From Actinomyces sp. (GTDB taxonomy: Bacteria; Actinomycetota; Actinomycetes; Actinomycetales; Actinomycetaceae): DNA of 47,152 nucleotides. Both the position numbers and the translations under genes were made by a program. The stretch spans positions 1 through 47,152 of the forward strand of contig NZ_JAUMUL010000020.1 of assembly GCF_030530635.1 (NCBI RefSeq), written 5' to 3'. Each line of letters begins with the position of its first letter. Position 1 is the stretch's first letter. Positions 7,566 through 16,075 of the stretch are shown piece after piece. Under the pieces are notes generated by a model. It did not search any database and was not told the origin of the DNA. It saw only the letters and a list, made by a program, of their open reading frames with translations.

Positions 7566-9427
7566 GTGTCTCGTCCCTCCGGTTCCCGCATGTTCAGTGC
7601 GCCTACCAAGGCCAAGCCATCACGGATACAGACCACCGTAGTTGCCACGACCCTGGCCGTGCTGGTGCTGTGCGCCACACTGCTCGTGCCGGTCAGGGCA
7701 GTGGCCGCGGGAGCCGTCGACTTGATCGTCCAGCTTCAGGTCCCCGCCGCGGCCGGGGTCGGCTCAGCCTTTGAGGCGACTATGACGATCGCCAACCGGG
7801 GAGCGGACCCGGCCACCAACGTTGAGCTGTCACTGAGCATGGATTCCGGGACCACCTCGATCACCGCCGCACCTGGAACCGCCACCGACGGAGCGAGCCC
7901 AGCCGAGCAGCTCACCGTCACCGGCGTAATCCCGACTCTGCCCTCCCTGCCCTGGGAACCGTTACGGTCGTAGTGACCGGCCGCTACCCCGTGTCCTCCT
8001 CGGCGGCCTTCACCGCCACGGTCAGCGCGCCTGAAGACACCGAACTCGACCCCTCCACCAACACCGTCACTCAGAACACCGCGTTGGACCGTACCGCTTC
8101 GGTGGCGGTGACCAAGACCCAGGACAAGGAAACCGTCGCCTCCGGCGAGACCCGCACCTACACCGTCACCTACACCAACACCGGCACCACCGACGTCAAC
8201 GGCCTGCGCATATCCGACTTCTACGCCTTCAACCCACCCGGCACCAACCTGGCCTACTCCATCAACTGCGACCCGACCTCAACCGCACCCTGCCCCACCT
8301 GGGCCAACGGCACCACAATCCGCGAAAACTCCGGCAACCGCTGGATCTCACTCAACCGCACCACCGACCTACCCGCCGGAACCAGCCTCATACTCACCAT
8401 CCCCCTCACCCACACCGTCGCCTGCCTAGCCGGCAGCTCCGTCACCGGCAACAACCAGGCCTCCTTCACACTTCCCGACGACACCCAGGCCACACCCGGC
8501 ACCATCACCAGCCAACACATCAACGGCACGATCCGTACCACGGACGTAACAACAGTCACCTCGGTTTCGACGACCGCGCCAGAACCAGGTCAGGAGATGA
8601 ACGTCACCGCGGAGGTCACCAACGGCTGCGGCGCGGCCACGGACGTACCGGTCACCATCACCCTGCCCAAGAACGCCTTCACCGTAGATGACGATGCCAC
8701 CCCGACCTGTTCGGCCACTGGCGGCGCCACCTGCCCCAGCGACCTGACCTACGATCCGGTCACCCACACGGTGACCGGGACGGTTCCCTCCCTGCCCCAA
8801 GGCTCATCGGTCGTCCTCTCGGTGACTGGTAATGCCGGGATCGCAGCCACTTTCGCCAGTTCCCAGCTCGTGACCACCACCGCACCGGATCGTTGGGACT
8901 TGGCGCCGGACACGAACACGTCATCCACCACCTTCGCACTGTCCAACACTCGTACTCGAGCCACCGTGACGCACACCATCCAGGGACTCCCCGCCAGCGG
9001 CGCCCCCGAGGCCATGACCTTCGACGGGACCCTGGCCTGCCAGGCCTCCGGAACCCACTCCGTATCGGTAACCGTCCCCGCGGGCTCTTCCCAGGGGCAG
9101 CTGAGCAGCACCAGTCTCATATGGCTGCACGACACCTGCACTCTGACCGTCACTCGCCCCGATGCCCCGGCCCGGATGGAATGGCACGAGGACACCCCGA
9201 CTGACATCACCGAGTCCACTGGCGAGGTCACCGGCCCCATCACATACGCCTTCACCTGGGTGCTGACCGGAACTCCGTCGTCACCGAATCAGCCGCCGAC
9301 AGGGCCGTCGCCTCCTTTGACGGGAGGCACCGGTGCGGACATCTTTCTGAGCGTCGGTGCGGGCATGATTCTCCTCGCCCTGACCAACGCGGTGCTGCGC
9401 CGTCACAGGCGAATCGGCGCGCGCTGA
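7566..9427 (+). pseudogene. DUF11-like cell-surface protein gene interrupted by one frameshift
   Basis: Two reading frames together encode one protein of about 620 residues. Frame A (7566-7973) has a signal peptide, ending near AVA|AGAVDL, and the first half of a DUF11-like Ig fold. Frame B (GTG at 7973, to 9427) resumes it and continues with Thr/Ser/Asp-rich repeats of the same type, such as TYTVTYTNTGTTDVNG. Frame B is open upstream to about 7952, where it reads LGTVTVVVTG, the strand expected after frame A's GVIPTLPSLP. A one-base loss in the C-rich stretch around 7941-7952 explains the break. The C-terminus has a sorting-signal layout: PPLTGG, a hydrophobic helix, then RRHRR. Either the gene is dead or phase-variable, or the break is a sequencing error. 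Confidence 0.8.
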
Positions 9428-9435
9428 GCGCACCA

Positions 9436-9466
9436 GGCGTCCCGGTCCGTTGAGAACCGGGACGCC
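9436..9466. terminator. Hairpin between convergent genes
   Basis: A perfect 11-bp inverted repeat, GGCGTCCCGGT and ACCGGGACGCC, with a 9-nt loop. It starts 9 nt after the stop of the surface protein gene and lies 78 nt beyond the stop of the convergent response regulator. It has no T-run, as is common in high-GC genomes, and could serve both strands. Confidence 0.7.
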
Positions 9467-9544
9467 GCTGGGACGCAACGGCCTGACCGCCCCGCACCAG
9501 GACCGTGCCCGCGGCGTCCACTGACGCCGTCGGCCCCCGGTATC

Positions 9545-10231
9545 TCACACAATGCGGCGGGCGGCGGCCCAGCGGGTGAGCTCGTTGCGGTTGGACAGCT
9601 GCAACTTGCGCAGCACGGCAGAGACGTGGGTCTCTACCGTCTTGACGGAGATGAACAGCTCGGCCGCGCACTCCTTGTAGGTGTACCCGCGGGCGATCAG
9701 CCGCATGACCTCGCGTTCACGGGCGGAGAGCCGGTCAAGCTCCGAGTCGGCCACGGCCACCTCCCCCGCCCCGGCGCCGAAGGCGTCCAGCACGAAGCCG
9801 GCGAGCCTCGGGGAGAAGGCGGCGTCTCCCGCTGCGACCCGGCGCACCGCCTGAGCCAGGTCGAGGGAGGATATCGCCTTGGTTACGTAGCCGCGGGCAC
9901 CTGCGCGGATGACGGAAACGACGTCCTCGGATGCGTCGGAGACGGACAGAGCCAGAAAACGGGTGGAGGGCACGTCCCGGCAGGCGGCCACGACTTCGGC
10001 TCCTCCCCCGCCGTTGCCGCCTGGAAGGTGCACATCCAGCAGGACGACGTCCGGAACCAGGGCGTGGACGGCGGCGATGGCGCCCTCGACGTCGTCGGCC
10101 TCGGCGATCACCTCCAAGTCGGGGGCGTCGGCGGCGAGTTCGGCGCGCACCCCGGCGCGGACCAGGGTGTGGTCGTCGACGACGAGGATGCGCAGCGCGG
10201 TTTTGACGTCCGGTTCATCAGGCTGACTCAT
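9545..10231 (-). CDS. NarL/LuxR-type response regulator
   Basis: DNA-binding partner of the histidine kinase encoded 44 nt upstream. The 228-residue product has a receiver domain (about residues 13-135) with the acidic pair Asp19-Asp20, the phospho-acceptor Asp66 in VVLLDVHLPGG and the conserved Lys in GYVTKAIS. A LuxR helix-turn-helix (about 164-220) follows, with LSAREREVMRLIARG and KTVETHVSAVLRKL. Full length, with no missing signature residue. Its targets cannot be read from sequence, but the divergent PspC membrane gene next to the kinase is the natural candidate. Confidence 0.93.
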   Translation of the reverse strand: MSQPDEPDVKTALRILVVDDHTLVRAGVRAELAADAPDLEVIAEADDVEGAIAAVHALVPDVVLLDVHLPGGNGGGGAEVVAACRDVPSTRFLALSVSDASEDVVSVIRAGARGYVTKAISSLDLAQAVRRVAAGDAAFSPRLAGFVLDAFGAGAGEVAVADSELDRLSAREREVMRLIARGYTYKECAAELFISVKTVETHVSAVLRKLQLSNRNELTRWAAARRIV

Positions 10232-10275
10232 CGGAGACTCCTTGATCGTGTCGGGTATAGGGACGGTTTGACAGG

Positions 10276-11589
10276 CTACTGTTGGGAGACCGGCGCGGAC
10301 GGCTGCGGTGTCGACCCGGACAGAGCGGACAGGGACAGGTGCACCTCGGTGCCCGCTGGACGACAGCGCACGGTGGCACGACCGCCGTGGCGTTCCATAC
10401 GACCGATGATCGACTCTCTCACCCCGTGGCGGTCGGGGGGCACGGCGGCCGGGTCGAAACCGGAACCGCGGTCGCGGATGAATACGTCCAGGTGCTCAGC
10501 GGTTATCTCGGCGTAGGCGCTCACCGGCGGCGCCCCGTGGCGCACGGCGTTGGACAGGGCCTCCCGGGCGGCGGCGACAACCACCTCCGTACTTGGGTCC
10601 CGGGGGCGGTCGCCCACGATCACGAGCTCGACCTCGACGCCGTGCAGGTCCTCGACCTCGGCCGCCATATCACGCAGAGCGTCCGCGGTGGAGGTGGCCG
10701 CCTCGGCGCGGTCGGTGTACAGCCATGCGCGCAGTTCTCTTTCCTGGGAGCGGGCCAGGCGGGCCACCGCCTCGGGCTCATCGGCGCGTTTACGGATCAG
10801 GGTGAGCGTTTGCAGGACGGAGTCGTGCAGGTGAGCGGCGATGTCGGCACGCTCGGCCTCGCGGGCCTCGGCGGCGCGCGTGTCAGACAGGGCCCGGTTG
10901 GTACGCAGCCAAAGTGGTGCCAGCACCAGTCCAATGCCGAGCACCAGGGCACCTCCCGTCAGGGCTCCGGTGAGCAGCACGCGCGGCGGAGTGTCGTCCG
11001 CGATCCACAGCAGAATGCCGACGGCGGCAAGTACCACGCCACCGGCCAGACGCAGCATGGTGCCAGACTCTCGCGCCGGACCTGTCAATGCCTCAGCCTG
11101 TGACCAGGCCAGGGCGGCGCCGGAGGCAACCAGGATCAGCGGCAGCAGCCAGCCGGCCCCGCCGGCAAAGGCGCCCTGCCGCCAGGCGGTGAGCAGGGCC
11201 GCTGCTAGCAGCAGGGCGGCGCCGCCGGCCACGCCGCGCAAGCGTGCTGTGAGAAGGGGCTGGCCCGCGGTGCGCCCCGCCAGTCGTGAGGCCAGACGGG
11301 CCTGCGCGGGCGGCAGGCCCGTGGAATCGAGGGGATTGCCCGCAGGCACGAGCACCCACAGCAGCAGATACAGCAGGGCCCCGCCCCCGCCCATGACCGT
11401 GAGCACCACCATCGCCAAGCGCACTGCCGCAACCGTCACGCCCAGGTGGACAGCTAGTCCCCCGCACACGCCGGCGACGATCCGCGATGGGCCCGGATGC
11501 GGTGCCCGTCGGGGCGGGCGCCGTAGCGGCGGGCGAACGGTCGGCGGCAGGCCGGATGCGCTGGGCGCGCCGGAAACCGTCTGGGTCAT
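10276..11589 (-). CDS. PspC-domain sensor histidine kinase
   Basis: Membrane sensor kinase pairing with the adjacent NarL-type regulator. The 437-residue product starts with a Pro/Arg-rich stretch, then a PspC domain at about residues 33-85 (RIVAGVCGGLAVHLG). Several hydrophobic segments reach to about residue 228. A HisKA_3 dimerisation helix follows with the phospho-acceptor in HLHDSVLQTL (His255), and then a HATPase domain with N-box EALSNAVRHG (Asn347) and G-box DRGSGFD (373-379). The ATG at 11589 is chosen although the frame is open about 118 codons further. The extension would cross the divergent promoter region and has no domain. The PspC domain may sense envelope state. Confidence 0.92.
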   Translation of the reverse strand: MTQTVSGAPSASGLPPTVRPPLRRPPRRAPHPGPSRIVAGVCGGLAVHLGVTVAAVRLAMVVLTVMGGGGALLYLLLWVLVPAGNPLDSTGLPPAQARLASRLAGRTAGQPLLTARLRGVAGGAALLLAAALLTAWRQGAFAGGAGWLLPLILVASGAALAWSQAEALTGPARESGTMLRLAGGVVLAAVGILLWIADDTPPRVLLTGALTGGALVLGIGLVLAPLWLRTNRALSDTRAAEAREAERADIAAHLHDSVLQTLTLIRKRADEPEAVARLARSQERELRAWLYTDRAEAATSTADALRDMAAEVEDLHGVEVELVIVGDRPRDPSTEVVVAAAREALSNAVRHGAPPVSAYAEITAEHLDVFIRDRGSGFDPAAVPPDRHGVRESIIGRMERHGGRATVRCRPAGTEVHLSLSALSGSTPQPSAPVSQQ

Positions 11590-11814
11590 GGTCCAATGGT
11601 CGCACGACAGCCCCTTTTGGAGCAGACCGCTGACCGCGTAGAGTGCCGGTCTCGGTGGGTCCTGGCCTGCGCTGTGCAACCGGCGCAAGCCGGGCAACCA
11701 CCACGGTTCAAACACGAGGTGCCCAGGATTCAGGGAGGCGCCGCACACGAATCGGGGACGGGTCAGGGAGGCCCCCCATCGCGCCACCAAAGCCCGGACA
11801 CGGACCATAAAGCT

Positions 11815-13908
11815 ATGAGTGAAGTGCCCCCACGCGACCCGTCCGCCAAATATCCGCACGACCAGGCATCTCCCACCGACGGTGGCCCACCCCGGGGGGC
11901 AGGTGGCCCGGTGCCCCCGCCGGGTGCCGTACCTCCGCCTCATAACGCCGCCTTCCCACCGCCTGGAACCGGCGCCCCCACGCCACCGCGTCGTCCGGCC
12001 ACGGCGGGATTCTTCGACTCACTGCGGCGTGCCGGGCTGGCGCGCACGAATGAGCGGTGGATCGCCGGGGTGGCCGGAGGTGTGGCCCGCAGGCTGGGGC
12101 TGGATCCCACCCTGGTGCGCTGCGTGTGGGTCGTACTGGTAGTATTCACCGGCCTGGGGCTGGTGCTGTACGGGCTGGGCTGGGCGCTCATGCCGGAGGA
12201 GTCCGACGGCCGGATCCACTTCGAGCAGGTCCTGAGCGGCGACTTCGACGCCGGCTTCGCCGGGGCGGTGGCGACCTTCATTTCCGGCTGGGTACTGATC
12301 GATCATGGACTGATCCCCTCCTGGTACATCCGCGGCTGGGCCGGATGGGGCTATTACGACCTGCTGTGGTCCGTGGTGGGAACATGTCTGGTGGTGGGTG
12401 CCGTTTACTGCGGGTACCGCGTCATTCGCAGCAGCCGCAGACCGTATCCGCAGCCGCCTACTCCGGGCGGCCCCGGCCCCGCGGGTCCGACCACGATGCC
12501 GTCCGCCGGGCCGCCTCACGCCGGGACACCCACACCGTACCCAGCCGCACCCGTTTCAAATGTGCCCGGGCCCCAGGCCGGCCCCCGGCCTGCGGGCGCA
12601 ACCATGTCGGCAGGCCATCCCGGCGTGCCCATGCGGGCCATGCCGCCCGCGGGGCCCCCGCCCCGCCCCATCGCGCCGGTACTGCCCCGCCGCCCCGGCC
12701 CGGGACATCGCCTCGGTCAGACCGTCGCCGGCATTATCTTCTGCTGCCTCGCCGCAATCGTGCTGCTCTGGTACACCGGCCATATGGGACCGATCGCCGC
12801 GTGGCTCGCCGCGATCGGGGCCGTAACCGCCCTGCTGGGCGCGGGCGTCGTCATCAGCGCTCTGCGCCATCGCCGCGGCGGTTGGATGACCGGCCTGGGC
12901 TGGCTAGCCGCCGTGATCGCCGTGCCCAGCCTCATGCTCGGCACCGGCGTACCGGGAGGAGCACTCAGCGCCAGGGATACCACCTGGAGTACGACCGCCC
13001 ACACGGTGACTCTGACCTGGGACGACCTGAAGCGCCAGTTCTCCGGCGCCCGCGGCAACGCGAACACAATCGTGAGTCTGGGCGACTACGCCGCCGGGAG
13101 AGTCGTCCTCGACCTGACCGATATGCCCGCGGGTGCGGAGCCGCGCGTGCGGGCTGCACTCAGCATCGGCGTCGGCACAGTTACCATCCGCACGTCCGCG
13201 GAGCAGAACCTCTCCGTGAACTCCACTGTGGGTGCCGGCCCCACCTACGCCGACACGATTAGCGATTGGGCAACCGACGGCGGCGTGATGACCGTTCATC
13301 ACAACGCCTGGCACCGGAGCCGCTACACGGTAAACGGTGATTCCGTAACCTCCCGCCACTCCGAGCGCTGGCATCCGGGTGAACTCGTTTCACTCAGATC
13401 CCCCGCCGCGCAGGAGGCCGGCACCGCCCTGAGCCTGGATATCGAAGTGGGCGTTGGTGCAGTGAATGTCGACGAGCAGCCCAACCAGGTGACCTGGTAC
13501 GGCCTCCAGGACGACGCGGCATGGATCGTTGAGTCATGGGTCGACGAGCACGGCAAGTCGCATGACACCCTTCCCGTCCCCGGTATGACGCATACGGCAA
13601 TCGGCACGGAGACCGCTACCACCTGCAGCGAGGCCGTCACCGATGCCCTGGCTGACGCCGCCTCGGACGATGGAGACGATCCCGATGACTGGGAGGACCA
13701 GGGGTGGTATGGCGACTGGTATGGGGTGTCCGAACTGACCGGTGTGGGGCGTGCGGCCTGGGACGACTGCGTTGACGAGGCCTTGCGGACCGGGGCCGGG
13801 CCCGATGCCTCCGAACCGTCACCGGAGCCGTCCGCCTCGTCGCCATCGACGGCAGCACCGTCCCCGTCGGCCGCGGCGACCGAGCCCAGCCCCACCCCGA
13901 CCCACTGA
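11815..13908 (+). CDS. Large PspC-domain membrane protein
   Basis: A 697-residue protein transcribed away from the PspC histidine kinase (225-nt shared promoter region). Layout: a Pro/Gly-rich cytoplasmic N-terminus (1-60); a PspC domain (about 66-128, RWIAGVAGGVARRLG and a membrane helix); two further hydrophobic segments; a long Pro-rich linker (about 210-300); three more hydrophobic segments near 300-385; then a soluble region with LSIGVGTVTIRTSAEQN and LDIEVGVGAVNV, resembling the C-terminal part of LiaF-like or DUF4097-type envelope-stress proteins; and a Pro/Ser/Glu-rich tail. The ATG at 11815 is preferred over a start 73 codons upstream because the extra sequence would overlap the divergent kinase promoter. 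The function is unproven. The shared PspC fold suggests the same envelope-stress circuit. Confidence 0.85.
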   Translation: MSEVPPRDPSAKYPHDQASPTDGGPPRGAGGPVPPPGAVPPPHNAAFPPPGTGAPTPPRRPATAGFFDSLRRAGLARTNERWIAGVAGGVARRLGLDPTLVRCVWVVLVVFTGLGLVLYGLGWALMPEESDGRIHFEQVLSGDFDAGFAGAVATFISGWVLIDHGLIPSWYIRGWAGWGYYDLLWSVVGTCLVVGAVYCGYRVIRSSRRPYPQPPTPGGPGPAGPTTMPSAGPPHAGTPTPYPAAPVSNVPGPQAGPRPAGATMSAGHPGVPMRAMPPAGPPPRPIAPVLPRRPGPGHRLGQTVAGIIFCCLAAIVLLWYTGHMGPIAAWLAAIGAVTALLGAGVVISALRHRRGGWMTGLGWLAAVIAVPSLMLGTGVPGGALSARDTTWSTTAHTVTLTWDDLKRQFSGARGNANTIVSLGDYAAGRVVLDLTDMPAGAEPRVRAALSIGVGTVTIRTSAEQNLSVNSTVGAGPTYADTISDWATDGGVMTVHHNAWHRSRYTVNGDSVTSRHSERWHPGELVSLRSPAAQEAGTALSLDIEVGVGAVNVDEQPNQVTWYGLQDDAAWIVESWVDEHGKSHDTLPVPGMTHTAIGTETATTCSEAVTDALADAASDDGDDPDDWEDQGWYGDWYGVSELTGVGRAAWDDCVDEALRTGAGPDASEPSPEPSASSPSTAAPSPSAAATEPSPTPTH

Positions 13909-13949
13909 ACCGAAATCTCCGCGCTCGTACTTGTACTAAGGAGCCGATC

Positions 13950-14408
13950 ATGAACAACAGCAACACCGATGCCAAAGACGCCGCGAACGCCGCAGCCGCC
14001 GATGAGGCGCCCACCACCCAAGTTCCCCAGTCGGAGCAGACCTCGCCGTCTCCCGCGGATACCTGGGAGCTGCCCGGCGGCAAGCCTCCGGAATCCCCCG
14101 CTCGGGAACTGCCCGGCGAGATGCCATCGGCAGCCCCCGAACGGGACGTTTGGAGTGGGCCGCGCAGGCCGGCAGGTCCAAACGCCGCAGCCGCCACCTC
14201 GGCACCGCACGCTCCGCAGGGCGTGCGCGCCAGCACCCTGGTGTGGGGGCTGTTCCTGCTGGTGCTGGGCGGATTACTACTGGCCGTCGCCTTGGGTGCG
14301 CGCATCGACCTGATCACCGCCGTGATCCTGCTACTGTCCGGCGTAGGCGTGGCACTGCTGGTCATGGCCCTGTTGCCCCGCCGTAAGCCGGATGTGCCCG
14401 GCACCTGA
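13950..14408 (+). CDS. Small two-helix membrane protein of unknown function
   Basis: I do not recognise a named family. The 152-residue product has a polar N-terminal half rich in Ala, Pro, Ser and Glu (about 1-90) and two adjacent hydrophobic helices (about 97-115 and 120-141), ending in a short basic tail (RRKPDVPG). An AAGGAG lies about 7 nt before the ATG. It starts 41 nt after the large PspC protein and is probably cotranscribed with it, which makes an accessory role in that system the best guess. Confidence 0.75.
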   Translation: MNNSNTDAKDAANAAAADEAPTTQVPQSEQTSPSPADTWELPGGKPPESPARELPGEMPSAAPERDVWSGPRRPAGPNAAAATSAPHAPQGVRASTLVWGLFLLVLGGLLLAVALGARIDLITAVILLLSGVGVALLVMALLPRRKPDVPGT

Positions 14409-14439
14409 GCCTACGCTTGAATACGAAACCAGCGCTAAA

Positions 14440-15411
14440 TCAGTATGCCTGACAGGTGGGGCACCAGAACAGGCGCCGCCCGCCCATCTCCCGCTCCGCG
14501 ATCCTGGTGCCACACCGCAGGCAGGGCCGCAGCGCACGGTGGTAGACGTACCAGCGTCCGGCCTCCTGGTCATCCTCCGGCAGTGGCTCAGGCACCTCCG
14601 CGGCATCCACCGTGGTGATGAAACCGGTGGCGACTCCGTACTCCATGAGTGGCACCAGGTCATCCCATATCTCTCGCAGTCGCTTGGTACTGATCCGGTT
14701 GCCCGACCGGAACGGGGACAGGCCCACCCGGAAGAGGACCTCGGCGCGGAAGATGTTCCCGGCCCCGGCGAGGACCGACTGGTCCATGAGCAGCTCGCCG
14801 ATTGCTCTCCGACGTCGCCGCGCGGCCGCAACGAACTCCTCAGGATCGGCGTCAGGACGCAGCGGATCGGGACCCAGACGACGCCTAACCGCAGCCACGC
14901 CTTCGGCGTCCAGCAACTCACAGACCGTCGGGCCGGTCAAGTCGGCCACCCCGTGCTCCCCGGCCAGGCGCACCCGTACCGCGCCGCGAGGCTCCGGCGC
15001 AACCCATCCTACCGTCGCCGGTGCGGGCGCTTCGCCGTTGAGCCCGGACAGCGCCGAACCGCCGCCGTGGGCGAGGGCATGCTCCCCGCGCTCTCCCAGC
15101 CGCCGACGGGGCGCGCCGATGGAGTGGGGGGCGGTGAAGGAGGCGTCGCCGTTGAAGGTCCAGGAGCCGTACAGGCCCAGGTGGATGCGCAGCCAGGTCA
15201 CATCCGGGGAATCGATGGGAACATCCGCGGCCGACGCGAAGGGGAGCAGCAACTGCTTCCCGTAGGCCTGCCCGCCCAGGAGGACCTGACCACTCAGACA
15301 CGCGGCGCCGTCGGTGAAGCGCCCCTGCGGGGAGGTGACGGTCAGGCGCTGGCCGCCGTAGAGCTCGGTCAGCGCACGGGCGAGGCGGTGGACGGTGTGG
15401 CCTTCGGGCAT
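14440..15411 (-). CDS. nei: Fpg/Nei-family DNA glycosylase/AP lyase (Nei1 type)
   Basis: Base-excision repair enzyme that removes oxidised bases and cleaves the AP site by beta/delta elimination. The 323-residue product begins MPEGHTVHRLARAL, giving the catalytic Pro and Glu directly after the initiator Met. The helix-two-turn-helix carries LLMDQSVLAGAGNIFRAEVLF. The C-terminus has a four-cysteine zinc finger (CLRCG and CPTCQ). MPEGHT, SPQGRF and the zinc finger match the mycobacterial Nei1 group (Rv2464c) better than MutM. It lies 125 nt downstream of rpiB on the same strand, the same pairing as Rv2464c-Rv2465c. Confidence 0.92.
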   Translation of the reverse strand: MPEGHTVHRLARALTELYGGQRLTVTSPQGRFTDGAACLSGQVLLGGQAYGKQLLLPFASAADVPIDSPDVTWLRIHLGLYGSWTFNGDASFTAPHSIGAPRRRLGERGEHALAHGGGSALSGLNGEAPAPATVGWVAPEPRGAVRVRLAGEHGVADLTGPTVCELLDAEGVAAVRRRLGPDPLRPDADPEEFVAAARRRRRAIGELLMDQSVLAGAGNIFRAEVLFRVGLSPFRSGNRISTKRLREIWDDLVPLMEYGVATGFITTVDAAEVPEPLPEDDQEAGRWYVYHRALRPCLRCGTRIAEREMGGRRLFWCPTCQAY

Positions 15412-15536
15412 ACCGGGGACGCTACACGATGGTTACGGCCCCATGGCAGGGCGTCTCACCTGAGGCTTTCGGTGCGTAAGTCCACCGCCTGTGATCGAGG
15501 CCCTCAGGTCCGGTCCGGCCCCGGGCGGCATCAGGG

Positions 15537-15989
15537 TTACCGTCGAGCACGCTCGTATGCGGCCATCTGGTCGATCCGATTCTGGTGGCGCTCTTCGCCG
15601 CTGAAGGGCTCGGCGATGAAGGCGTCCAGGATGCTGACGGCTTCATCAATGGTGTGCATGCGGGCACCCAGGCCGGCCACGTTGGCGTCATTGTGGCGGC
15701 GGGCCAGCCGGGCCGTCTCCTCGCTCCAGACCAGTGCCGCACGCACGCCGCCCACCAGATTGGCGGCCATCTGCTCACCGTTGCCGGAACCGCCGAGCAC
15801 CACCCCCAGACTGTCCGGCTCGGCCGCCACCGCCTCGGCGCAGGCAATGCAGAACTCCGGGTAGTCGTCGAGGCGGTCGTAGACGTAGCAGCCGTGATCG
15901 ATGACCTCATGACCTGCCGCCCGCCAGTGGTCGACGAGGGCCCCCTTGAGTTCGAATCCGGCGTGGTCGGTGCCGATGTGAATGCGCAT
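15537..15989 (-). CDS. rpiB: Ribose-5-phosphate isomerase B
   Basis: Interconverts ribose 5-phosphate and ribulose 5-phosphate in the pentose phosphate pathway. The 150-residue product is the usual size. It has the N-terminal MRIHIGTDHAGFELK (active-site Asp/His), DYPEFC, the anion hole GVVLGGSGNGEQMAANL and NDANVAGLGARM. The LacAB_rpiB family Cys is replaced by Ser or Gly here (LGGSGNG), as in actinobacterial RpiB, where a Glu acts as base. The frame is open 14 codons further upstream, but the ATG at 15989 gives the conserved N-terminus exactly. It is divergent from the M13 peptidase, with an 86-nt gap. Confidence 0.94.
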   Translation of the reverse strand: MRIHIGTDHAGFELKGALVDHWRAAGHEVIDHGCYVYDRLDDYPEFCIACAEAVAAEPDSLGVVLGGSGNGEQMAANLVGGVRAALVWSEETARLARRHNDANVAGLGARMHTIDEAVSILDAFIAEPFSGEERHQNRIDQMAAYERARR

Positions 15990-16063
15990 GGGTGAATTGT
16001 GCCTCACGCGAACAATTCTGGCGCCTCCCACCCCCGATTACGGGCGAATGTGCAAGCCCGGGC

Positions 16064-16069
16064 TAGCGT
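16064..16069 (+). promoter_or_regulatory. Candidate -10 box for a leaderless transcript
   Basis: TAGCGT lies 6 nt before the ATG of the M13 peptidase gene, which has no Shine-Dalgarno. The arrangement repeats the one at 7554. No clear -35 box is visible. Confidence 0.3.
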
Positions 16070-16075
16070 TGCGCC

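Noticed and set aside
7971..7975. TAGTG overlap as deliberate translational coupling of two separate surface genes
   Set aside because: The second frame starts in mid-domain without a signal peptide and is open upstream of the GTG in a way that completes the first frame's domain, so a frameshift explains it better.
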